Shown piece by piece: positions 1 to 6,507 of a DNA stretch of 7,072 bases. The notes beneath the pieces were generated by a model, which made no database searches, had not been told where the DNA came from, and saw nothing but the letters and a program-made list of their open reading frames with translations. Location of the stretch: contig JAHKAT010000312.1 of NCBI GenBank assembly GCA_018825925.1, forward strand, positions 1 through 7,072. The letters run 5' to 3'. The translations under genes and the position numbers were made by a program. Source of the stretch: Bacteroidota bacterium (GTDB lineage Bacteria; Bacteroidota; Bacteroidia; Flavobacteriales_D; Crocinitomicaceae). Each line of letters starts with the position of its first letter. Position 1 is the stretch's first letter.

Positions 1-115
1 AGGTCTTGGGTTTGATTTTTTTCCTATTGACTAATGATTTGAACGATAGGGATTTCCAGTGATTATTGGTATGATTGTTGGTAAAACTAGGGATTAATAA
101 TTAATTACAATTCAA
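1..115 (+). promoter_or_regulatory. Leader of the 684-aa exported protein gene, with direct repeats
   Basis: This AT-rich stretch lies ahead of the ATG at 116. It holds two 11-base direct repeats that differ at one base, GATTATTGGTA at 61-71 and GATTGTTGGTA at 73-83. Their 12-base period is close to one helical turn. A second direct repeat, TAGGGATT, occurs at 47-54 and 88-95. The best -7-like octamer is TATGATTG (70-77), one mismatch from TAnnTTTG, with no good -33 TTG at the right distance, so no promoter can be placed with confidence. No Shine-Dalgarno sequence precedes the ATG. The repeats could be binding half-sites for a regulator, which is inference. The first 34 or 60 bases could also be the tail of an upstream gene; two frames are open to the window edge and nothing decides between them. 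Confidence 0.35.
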
Positions 116-2170
116 ATGAAAAACCAATACACTTTGATGTTTCTAATTTTTTTTGCGATTCAAGGAATTTGGTGTCAAGAGAAAAAAACAATCTGTGATA
201 TAATTACTAAACGGCCAATTTCTGGTGTCTTTTTAGCCGATTACGAGAAGAATGAAATGTATATCACGGATGATTCTGGATCCATACCTATTCATCAAAT
301 CCCAAAGAAACTTAGGGCTACTCATCCCAAATATGAAAGTGTTGAGTTTACAAAAAATGAATTGTACAACAACGATACCTTATTCTTGACTGAACCATTT
401 AGAAACAAAAAATATAAAAAATCGAACAGCAGAGAATTGAAAGAGGTCGATATTTTCGAAGAATTGAACCAATTGATTGCCCAACAAAGGGCGGGTGAAT
501 CAACTCAGGAACTAAATTTCCTAAGTTATTTACAAGCGACAAAAGAGGGGAAGAAATTAGAAGAAATGAGATCTATTTTTCAGGTGAGCTATTCTCCACG
601 AAACGGATTTCATTCGAATTATCCAAACATACTTGCAGGGGAATTCAAGTTTGACGAAAAAATCACCTTTTTAAATTATCATACACAAGGTTGGATGTCG
701 GAGATGCATCCGTTTTCTAAAACTCCCAAAAACTTAATTACGGCTTTTCCTAGCCAAATATCCACTCTCAATGCTGCGTATTTTGAATTGAAGTTTAAAA
801 CAATTGAGTTAAATGGATGGAAACAGCGATTGGTTGAGCTTACTAGGAAGGTCGATGGAGTACGTATGCAATTTCACTATCAAATCAATGGATTAGAAAT
901 TATAGAGGTACGACTCCTCGATGGGAAAAACAACCGTCGTGAAATAATGAATATTTCAGAGGAGAGCAATGGGATTTCTGACCTAAGTCTCGTGTATCAT
1001 TACATCAAAAACCGCCCCACTTTTATGCAGTTTTCCTATACGGTTAATTCAGATTCCAACTATATTACCCGTGGTTATTGGCGTGAAATGGATACCCCAA
1101 AATTGGGTAAAATTAGTACGATAGGAAATTTCAAAATAACAGATGCTTACACGCAAATAGCAATTTTACCTGTTCCCAATATCGCATTAATGGATTCTGC
1201 TTTCAAAACCTATACAAACGACCGGTTCGATTTTTTAAACGACCAAGTTTATTTTTCATCAAACCCAATGGTCCAAGAAGGTATTTTGAAAAGTTTTACA
1301 AGTACCAAAGAATGGAGTGCAAAAAGACTAGATATTTATGCCGCACAACGCAACTATTATAAAATGAATCTCGGTTCCGACTTTGACAAATTTAGGTTTC
1401 AACATATTCCCGAGCATTGGCTGGTGATTTGGCCTATTCAACAAATGATCAATCAACCAAAAGAAACCTGGGCTGGAAAAGCATCCATTTGGTTAGAAAA
1501 AGGTGAGATTTACCGCTATTTTGAAGACAATGCGAAGCAAGCTTTAATCTATAATCTGATTTTTGACTATTATGAAGCCGACCGACAACAAGCTATGAAA
1601 ATGGCCAGGAGCACATCGGAGAAAATTATTGTGGCAGATTTAAACACAGCTTATGCGAAAACCTTAAATGAAGTGCGTTTTATGCTCAATGAAATTGATT
1701 TAAGCTTCAAGCAATACCAAGCGATGTATCGCATGAATCAAAGAATTAAGGAAGAATTGAAATTGGATAACTTCATGATATTGTTTAATCAATCCAATCA
1801 GTATAGTACGAACTCTCTAAATCAAATGGATTTTATTAGCGCCTTGTCTAAAGCAGCCAATGATAAGATTCATACCGTGGATGTCAAAATTCGTGCTGGA
1901 ATGTTGAACGAAGTAATTGAACTCTATCAAAGAGCCATTCAAGTGTTGATTGAGAATCGCTCTACCAATTTTGAACTCCTCGATTCTGTTTTGAAATTGC
2001 TAAATAAAGCCTATAATGATGCCAATCGTTCGAATGAGTTTTGTATGTATATTCAAGATTCGAAAACCTTTCTAGGCGAATATTATTATAAAAGTAGCGT
2101 GCTTAACTATTTGTGTTCCGAATTTTATAGTCCACAAAAAGAAATGGACAAAGACAAAAGATGGAATTAA
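116..2170 (+). CDS. Exported protein of unknown function with N-terminal carboxypeptidase-regulatory-like domain
   Basis: The 684-residue protein begins with a probable type I signal peptide (basic K2, hydrophobic core about residues 6-18, likely cleavage near residues 20-21). C20 is preceded by tryptophan, so it is not a good lipobox. Residues about 25-93 fit a carboxypeptidase-regulatory-like beta-sandwich: a motif KRPISGV at 32-38, TDDSGS at 51-56, then a HPKYESV segment and DTLFL. LKEVDIF (108-114) resembles the segment that follows this domain in Bacteroidota outer-membrane proteins, but no TonB plug or barrel follows. Residues about 170-430 look beta-rich and full of aromatic residues. 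Residues about 460-640 are largely helical and could be a helical-repeat or coiled region. I recognise no catalytic motif. The ATG at 116 is chosen because the signal peptide follows directly. The protein probably sits in the periplasm or at the outer membrane. The gene ends 10 bp from the convergent neighbour. The reading frame is certain; the function is unknown. Confidence 0.92.
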   Translation: MKNQYTLMFLIFFAIQGIWCQEKKTICDIITKRPISGVFLADYEKNEMYITDDSGSIPIHQIPKKLRATHPKYESVEFTKNELYNNDTLFLTEPFRNKKYKKSNSRELKEVDIFEELNQLIAQQRAGESTQELNFLSYLQATKEGKKLEEMRSIFQVSYSPRNGFHSNYPNILAGEFKFDEKITFLNYHTQGWMSEMHPFSKTPKNLITAFPSQISTLNAAYFELKFKTIELNGWKQRLVELTRKVDGVRMQFHYQINGLEIIEVRLLDGKNNRREIMNISEESNGISDLSLVYHYIKNRPTFMQFSYTVNSDSNYITRGYWREMDTPKLGKISTIGNFKITDAYTQIAILPVPNIALMDSAFKTYTNDRFDFLNDQVYFSSNPMVQEGILKSFTSTKEWSAKRLDIYAAQRNYYKMNLGSDFDKFRFQHIPEHWLVIWPIQQMINQPKETWAGKASIWLEKGEIYRYFEDNAKQALIYNLIFDYYEADRQQAMKMARSTSEKIIVADLNTAYAKTLNEVRFMLNEIDLSFKQYQAMYRMNQRIKEELKLDNFMILFNQSNQYSTNSLNQMDFISALSKAANDKIHTVDVKIRAGMLNEVIELYQRAIQVLIENRSTNFELLDSVLKLLNKAYNDANRSNEFCMYIQDSKTFLGEYYYKSSVLNYLCSEFYSPQKEMDKDKRWN

Positions 2171-2195
2171 AACAAGAAGATTACTTGTAGTTTTT
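2168..2195. terminator. Weak hairpin between convergent genes, possible bidirectional terminator
   Basis: ACAAG (2172-2176) pairs with CTTGT (2184-2188) around a 7-base loop. On the plus strand it is followed by AG and five T (2191-2195). On the minus strand it is followed by TTTTAATT. Extra A-T pairs outside a two-base bulge could lengthen the stem on the plus strand. The 3' ends of both convergent genes fall inside or next to it, and the minus-strand stop codon lies in the loop. The stem is short and AT-rich, so termination efficiency is doubtful. Confidence 0.3.
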
Positions 2196-2582
2196 CAACC
2201 ATTCTTTAGCCTCATTCACGTTTTTAAAAGATTTTCTGGGTAAAACTTTATTGATGCTTGAATAGATAATGTCTCCTGCAACTCGAGACATTGGCTTAGG
2301 ACTCACCACAGCAATTGCTTTGTAAAGTTGCCCTAACTCTGAGGTGACAAACATTCTAGTCTTTTTATCAAGGATCGACAAATTTGTAGATTCTACAATT
2401 ACACAATATTTTTTCCCAGCAAAGATATTTTTTACAGCTTGGGCTGAAGCGGACATAGTTTCAAAGGTGCGGGGTACCTTTTTTGATACAGAATAGAAAA
2501 TATCATCTTCATCGAACCAATTGATACTAGATTCTAATTCAAACAAGTGAATATTAGGTGAGTTTGGAATTGGAATAGACAT
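2181..2582 (-). CDS. Small SpoIIAA/STAS-like protein, second of a tandem paralogue pair
   Basis: The 133-residue protein has no signal peptide or membrane segment and is probably cytoplasmic. It aligns without gaps to the protein encoded at 2640-3032 over 115 residues, at about 55 identities (48%). Shared blocks are GKKYC (56-60), ESTNL (64-68), LDKK (71-74), LYKAIAVVS (86-94), PMSRV (97-101), PRKSF (115-119) and a C-terminal NVNEAKEWL (121-129). The alternating strand/helix pattern, the KAIAVVS strand and the ending F-x-N-x-x-E-A-x-x-W-L resemble small Bacteroidota proteins with a SpoIIAA/STAS-like fold (from memory, the DUF7793 type). No conserved phosphorylatable serine as in classical anti-sigma antagonists can be assigned. 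The gap to the upstream paralogue is 57 bp with no recognisable promoter, so the two are probably co-transcribed. The 3' end faces the exported-protein gene 10 bp away. The gene is convincing, the fold assignment moderate, the function unknown. Confidence 0.88.
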   Translation of the reverse strand: MSIPIPNSPNIHLFELESSINWFDEDDIFYSVSKKVPRTFETMSASAQAVKNIFAGKKYCVIVESTNLSILDKKTRMFVTSELGQLYKAIAVVSPKPMSRVAGDIIYSSINKVLPRKSFKNVNEAKEWLKNYK

Positions 2583-2639
2583 TTATTTAAGTCGCATTAT
2601 TGAGAGTTTAATAAGAATTCAAAAGGCGTTCTATTTTTA

Positions 2640-3032
2640 TTAATGATATTGGGCGAGCCATATTTTTGCATCATCCACATTTGCAAAAGCTTTTCTAGGA
2701 ATTTCGTTGCTGGAAATTGCGAATACGATATTACCCAAAACACGATGCATAGGAGACTTGCTGACAATTGCAATGGCTTTGTAAAGTTTTTTAACTTCAT
2801 CGGATAAAAGCACACGAGATTTTTTATCCAAAGGCTGAAGATTTGTGGATTCAATTATTCCGCAATATTTTTTTCCTTCGAATTGCTTACTAACAAATGC
2901 AATGGATTTTTTCACAGAATCATAATTTCGTGGAACATTTTTAGTTTCTGTAATAAAGATTTGATTTTCATCCCACCAATGTATACCCGTTTCGGTTTCT
3001 AAAATTTCTTTTTTAAAAGGTATGATGTTCAT
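2640..3032 (-). CDS. Small SpoIIAA/STAS-like protein, first of a tandem paralogue pair
   Basis: The 130-residue soluble protein has no signal peptide. It is about 48% identical to its downstream neighbour, with conserved HWWDENQIF (18-26, against NWFDEDDIF), NVPR (32-35), GKKYC (53-57), ESTNL (61-65), LDKKSR (68-73), LYKAIAIVS (83-91), PMHRV (94-98), PRKAF (112-116) and NVDDAKIWL (118-126). The two differ most at the N-terminus and around residues 104-110. Like its partner it resembles the small SpoIIAA/STAS-like proteins of Bacteroidota, where such domains are thought to bind partner proteins or lipids; the role here is unknown. It is the promoter-proximal gene of the pair, separated from the upstream gcvP by 174 bp containing the gcvP terminator, so it should have its own promoter in 3033-3157. 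The start ATG gives the same N-terminal length as the paralogue to within three residues. Confidence 0.88.
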   Translation of the reverse strand: MNIIPFKKEILETETGIHWWDENQIFITETKNVPRNYDSVKKSIAFVSKQFEGKKYCGIIESTNLQPLDKKSRVLLSDEVKKLYKAIAIVSKSPMHRVLGNIVFAISSNEIPRKAFANVDDAKIWLAQYH

Positions 3033-3075
3033 TAAATCTAAATAAATCGGGTCAATAAAATACTGATTACAAGCT

Positions 3076-3104
3076 GCAAGATACGAATAAACAAGGACAT
3101 CAAA
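3076..3104 (-). promoter_or_regulatory. Tentative promoter of the STAS-like gene pair
   Basis: Read on the minus strand, TTTG (3104-3101) is followed after 17 bases by TATCTTGC (3083-3076). This matches six of eight positions of the TAnnTTTG octamer counting the two free positions, and the spacing suits a Bacteroidota -33/-7 pair. The start codon lies 43 bases further on. The position between the gcvP terminator and the gene is right, but the -7 match is poor. Confidence 0.2.
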
Positions 3105-3157
3105 GAAGTTTTTATTAATGCAAGCATAATAAAGCAGCAGGTCGGCATATAGAGCAC

Positions 3158-3185
3158 AAAAAAAGGAGCGTGAAAACGCTCCTTT
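3158..3185 (-). terminator. Intrinsic terminator of gcvP
   Basis: AAAGGAGCG (3162-3170) and CGCTCCTTT (3177-3185) form a perfect 9-bp stem around a 6-base loop. On the minus strand the stem runs into seven consecutive T (complement of 3158-3164). It starts 22 bases past the gcvP stop codon. The plus-strand side has no T-tract after the stem, so it should work in the gcvP direction only, separating gcvP from the STAS-like pair downstream on the same strand. Confidence 0.92.
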
Positions 3186-3206
3186 CAGTATTACATTATA
3201 TATAAC

Positions 3207-6062
3207 TTATGCAGGCATGTAACTTTCAACGCTTGGACAAGAACAAATTAAGTTTCTATCTCCATACGCATTGTCAACACGACGAACCGGCACCCAATAT
3301 TTCCACTCTTTCAAATAAGCAACCGGATAAGCAGCTTCTTGTGGAGAATAAGGATATTCCCAGTTTTGATTAATGATACAATCTGCCGTATGCGGTGCAT
3401 TTTTCAAAAGATTATTCACTTTGTCGGCATGACCATTTTCGATTTCTTCAATCTCAGCTCTAATCTTAATCATTGCTTCAATAAATCGATCTAATTCTTC
3501 TTTGTCTTCGGATTCTGTAGGCTCCACCATTAATGTTCCTGCAACAGGGAAGGAAACCGTTGGTGCATGGAAACCAAAGTCAATTAGCCTCTTTGCAATG
3601 TCGGCAACTTCAATATCTGCTGTTTTTTTGAATTCTCTACAGTCCAAAATCATTTCGTGAGCTACAGTACCGTTTGAACCAGCATACAAAATGTCGTAAT
3701 GACCTTTCAAGCTTGCGGCGATGTAATTGGCATTGAGTATCGCTGCTTCCGTAGCTTCTCTTAAACCAATAGCACCCAACATTTTGATGTAAGCGTAAGA
3801 GATCAAAAGGATTAGAGCTGAACCGTAAGGCGCTGCAGAAACAGCTTCAATGGCTTGCTCCCCGCCAGCCTTCACCAACGGACTACCCGGTAAAAACGGT
3901 GCTAAATGTTCGGCAACTCCGATAGGACCCATTCCAGGACCACCACCTCCATGAGGAATGGCAAACGTTTTGTGCAAGTTCAAGTGACAAACATCGGCTC
4001 CAATGTTACCAGGATTTGTTAAACCAACCTGCGCATTCATATTTGCGCCATCCATGTATACTTGACCACCATTTTTGTGAATGATGTCTGTTATTTCTTT
4101 AATACCCTCTTCATAAACACCGTGAGTTGAAGGATACGTCACCATCAAGCCACCCAATTCATTGGATAAACTTGTTGCCACCTCTCTTAGTTGTTCGATA
4201 TCGATATTTCCATTTTCATCACATCCCGTTACAACAACCTCAAACCCTGCCATAACAGCAGAAGCTGGATTGGTACCATGAGCAGAAGAAGGGATAATCA
4301 TTTTTTTACGTTGAACATCTCCGTTTGATTCATGAAATGCTTTGATGACCATCAAACCAGCGTATTCACCTTGTGCACCAGAGTTTGGTTGTAAAGAAAC
4401 CGCTGCAAAACCTGTACATTCACACAAGTCTTTTTCTAATTCTCTAAACATTTTATGATAACCTTCCGCCTGATGTATTGGGGCAAAAGGGTGCATGTTT
4501 GCAAATTGAGGATTCGTTATTGGCATCAATTCTGCAGCAGCATTCAACTTCATTGTACACGAGCCTAAAGGATTCATGGAGAGAACCAAAGATAAATCTT
4601 TGTTTTCCAAACGCTTTAAGTAACGCATCATTTTAGATTCTGAATGGTACTTGTTGAAAGTTGCGTGTGACAATATATCGTCGTTTCTCAAATACTCTGG
4701 CGTAATACTAGCATCCATATCTTCCGTAACTTCAGGAATATCCTTTCCTAGAATATTCGCAAAAAACGATAGAATTGTACGAACATCTTCTGAAGTATGT
4801 GTTTCACCGAAGGAGATTGTTAATTCTTCCTTGTTAATGAAATGAAAGTTCATTCCAGCCGCTTCAGCAGCAGATTGCACCTCGAATGCAGGAACACCTT
4901 TCACCCAAAGAGTATCAAAGAACAGTTCGCCTCCTAATTCAACACCCATTTCTTTCAAACCATTGGCCGTTTTTGTAGCCATAGTATGAACGTGGTATGC
5001 GATATCTTTTAATCCTTGTGGACCGTGGTAAACAGCGTACATACTTGCCATAACCGCCAATAAAGCTTGAGCTGTACAAATATTAGAAGTTGCTTTGTCG
5101 CGTTTGATATGTTGCTCGCGAGTTTGCAAAGCCATTCTCATAGCCAATTGACCATCTGCATCTTTAGAAACCCCAATAATTCTTCCAGGCATGTTTCTTT
5201 TGAACTCATCCTTCGCAGCAAAGTAAGCCGCGTGCGGTCCACCATAACCCATAGGAACACCAAAACGCTGGGAACTTCCAAAAACAACATCTGCACCCAT
5301 TTTACCAGGGGCATTTAAAACCACCAATGATAAAATATCAGCAGCTACAGCTACCATAATTCCTTGATCGTGCATTTTTGAAATAAAACCTTCAACGTCT
5401 TTTACACGGCCAAGTGCATCAGGATATTGAATCAATGCTCCAAAGAATTTGCCTTTTCCATCAAATTCAATAGGACTTCCAAATACCAATTCGATTCCAA
5501 GGTTTCTTGCTCTACCACGCAATACCTCTTTGGTTTGGGGGAAAGCAAATTCGGAAACAAAAAATTGATTTTTTCCTTCTTTAATATCGTTTCTTGAACG
5601 AGAATTGAAGAACATAATCATTGCCTCTGCTCCAGCCGTAGCTTCGTCAAGCAAAGAAGCATTGGCGATATCCATTCCCGTTAAATCCAAAACCATAGTT
5701 TGGAAATTAAGCAAAGCCTCTAATCGACCTTGAGAAATTTCAGCTTGGTATGGAGTGTACGCCGTGTACCATCCTGGATTTTCTAATACGTTTCTTAAAA
5801 TTACAGGTGGAACGATTGTATCGGCATAACCCATTCCAATGAATGATTTATTAACCGTGTTCAATTTCCCCAACTCCGTAACATGGTTCAAATATTCTTG
5901 CTCATTCATCGCCTTACTGACGTTCAATTCGCGATTCAATCTAATGTGAGGGGGGATGGTGCGATCGATCAATTCAGCGATAGATCCAACTCCAATTTTG
6001 TTTAACATTTGACTCGCCTCCGTTGGGTTTGGTCCTATGTGTCTTGTTGAAAAAGAATTCAT
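3207..6062 (-). CDS. gcvP: Glycine dehydrogenase (decarboxylating), glycine cleavage system P-protein
   Basis: The P-protein decarboxylates glycine with pyridoxal phosphate and transfers the remaining aminomethyl group to the lipoyl arm of GcvH. GcvT and dihydrolipoamide dehydrogenase then complete the cycle, giving CO2, ammonia, NADH and methylene-tetrahydrofolate in the cytoplasm. At 951 residues this is the full-length single-chain type (not the split GcvPA/GcvPB form), with an N-terminal half (about 1-440) and a catalytic C-terminal half (about 460-951). Visible landmarks are RHIGP (7-11), TPYQAEISQGRLEALLNFQT (103-122), NPLGSCTMKLNA (497-508), SSAHGTNPASA (592-602), STHGVYEEG (645-653), DGANMNAQVG (671-680), the cofactor-binding lysine K698 in LNLHKTF, the glycine-rich HGGGGPGMGP (704-713), and the C-terminal DNAYGDRNLICSCP. 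The ATG at 6062 places RHIGP at the usual distance. gcvT and gcvH are not adjacent, and the gene has its own promoter and terminator, so it is monocistronic. No truncation or missing key residue is seen. Confidence 0.99.
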   Translation of the reverse strand: MNSFSTRHIGPNPTEASQMLNKIGVGSIAELIDRTIPPHIRLNRELNVSKAMNEQEYLNHVTELGKLNTVNKSFIGMGYADTIVPPVILRNVLENPGWYTAYTPYQAEISQGRLEALLNFQTMVLDLTGMDIANASLLDEATAGAEAMIMFFNSRSRNDIKEGKNQFFVSEFAFPQTKEVLRGRARNLGIELVFGSPIEFDGKGKFFGALIQYPDALGRVKDVEGFISKMHDQGIMVAVAADILSLVVLNAPGKMGADVVFGSSQRFGVPMGYGGPHAAYFAAKDEFKRNMPGRIIGVSKDADGQLAMRMALQTREQHIKRDKATSNICTAQALLAVMASMYAVYHGPQGLKDIAYHVHTMATKTANGLKEMGVELGGELFFDTLWVKGVPAFEVQSAAEAAGMNFHFINKEELTISFGETHTSEDVRTILSFFANILGKDIPEVTEDMDASITPEYLRNDDILSHATFNKYHSESKMMRYLKRLENKDLSLVLSMNPLGSCTMKLNAAAELMPITNPQFANMHPFAPIHQAEGYHKMFRELEKDLCECTGFAAVSLQPNSGAQGEYAGLMVIKAFHESNGDVQRKKMIIPSSAHGTNPASAVMAGFEVVVTGCDENGNIDIEQLREVATSLSNELGGLMVTYPSTHGVYEEGIKEITDIIHKNGGQVYMDGANMNAQVGLTNPGNIGADVCHLNLHKTFAIPHGGGGPGMGPIGVAEHLAPFLPGSPLVKAGGEQAIEAVSAAPYGSALILLISYAYIKMLGAIGLREATEAAILNANYIAASLKGHYDILYAGSNGTVAHEMILDCREFKKTADIEVADIAKRLIDFGFHAPTVSFPVAGTLMVEPTESEDKEELDRFIEAMIKIRAEIEEIENGHADKVNNLLKNAPHTADCIINQNWEYPYSPQEAAYPVAYLKEWKYWVPVRRVDNAYGDRNLICSCPSVESYMPA

Positions 6063-6087
6063 ATTATTTGCTCAAGATTTGTGGGTG

Positions 6088-6095
6088 CAAATATA
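6088..6095 (-). promoter_or_regulatory. gcvP promoter -7 element (TAnnTTTG)
   Basis: On the minus strand TATATTTG matches the Bacteroidota -7 consensus TAnnTTTG at all fixed positions and ends 25 bases before the gcvP ATG. A transcript starting about 5-8 bases downstream would have a leader of only about 17-20 bases, which leaves no room for a glycine riboswitch. The -33 TTG is not well conserved; TTA about 18 bases upstream is the nearest match. Confidence 0.65.
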
Positions 6096-6454
6096 CGGTG
6101 GATTTTGGGGATTTAAAATAGGGCGTTTATTTAATTGCAACTTCAATCTACTGCATGGTAAACCAATACGATGTGACCAAAAAAGTAAATCAATTTTTAT
6201 GTAATTAAAATCAAGTAAACAAAAGTGAAAATGCGAAGCGGGATAGCAGCCCAAAAAAACGAGATACAAAAGTATTTCTAAAAACTCGAACTGAATTTTA
6301 TATGCATAGCATTGTTTTAATAATCGTTTTTTCGTCATTCGACGAGCCTTCAAAAGTGGAGTTGGCATAAACTAAATATAGCCTGAAGTGCTGAAGGAAA
6401 GATACATAGCTTGTTTAGGATTCTTATAAACCGTATCAAAAAATTATTTGAAAA
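6096..6454. other. Intergenic stretch with no convincing gene
   Basis: This is the central part of the divergent spacer between gcvP and the small exported-protein gene. The one long open frame (minus strand, 6368 to 6072, 98 codons) has an unusual composition rich in Cys, Leu, Phe and His, runs through the gcvP promoter, and has no ribosome-binding or family signal, so I do not call it a gene. A GC-richer island at 6233-6252 (minus strand reads GGGCTGCTATCCCGCTTCGC) stands out from its AT-rich surroundings. A small 5-bp hairpin TCGTC/GACGA lies at 6332-6345 without a T-tract after it on either strand. TACTTTTG on the minus strand (6274-6267) fits the -7 octamer but has no -33 partner. Confidence 0.5.
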
Positions 6455-6485
6455 TTTGTTTTTTTTTGAAAAAAAATTATTTTTG
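6455..6485 (+). promoter_or_regulatory. Promoter of the small exported-protein gene
   Basis: TTTG (6455-6458) is followed after 19 bases by TATTTTTG (6478-6485). This is a full match to the Bacteroidota -33 TTTG and -7 TAnnTTTG elements at the usual spacing. The start ATG at 6508 lies 22 bases downstream of the octamer, leaving a leader of about 15 bases. The spacer is almost pure T and A runs, including an eight-base T tract, which could bend the DNA or vary in length. The position also rules out the non-ATG start at 6448, which lies upstream of it. Confidence 0.65.
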
Positions 6486-6507
6486 CTTCATACTAAAATT
6501 TAACCTT

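Noticed and set aside
1..60. C-terminal tail of an upstream gene at the window edge
   Set aside because: Two plus-strand frames are open to the edge (ending at 34 and 60), but with only 10-19 residues neither can be preferred over non-coding DNA.
116..175. Lipoprotein signal for the 684-residue protein
   Set aside because: The cysteine at residue 20 is preceded by Ile-Trp, which does not fit a lipobox, so a type I signal peptide is more likely.
2597..2854. 85-codon minus-strand open frame
   Set aside because: It lies almost wholly inside the STAS-like gene at 2640-3032 on the same strand in another frame; that gene has a homologous partner next door, so this frame is a shadow.
4651..5318. 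Plus-strand open frames inside gcvP (4651-4845 and 5067-5318)
   Set aside because: They are antisense to the conserved gcvP coding sequence and have no features of their own.
6072..6368. 98-codon minus-strand open frame upstream of gcvP
   Set aside because: It overlaps the gcvP promoter, has an odd Cys/Leu/Phe-rich composition without a clear signal peptide or domain, and nothing marks its start.
6448..6507. N-terminal extension of the small exported protein from a TTG at 6448
   Set aside because: The extension is translated from poly-A/T DNA containing the promoter (6455-6485). The ATG at 6508 lies at the expected distance downstream of it.
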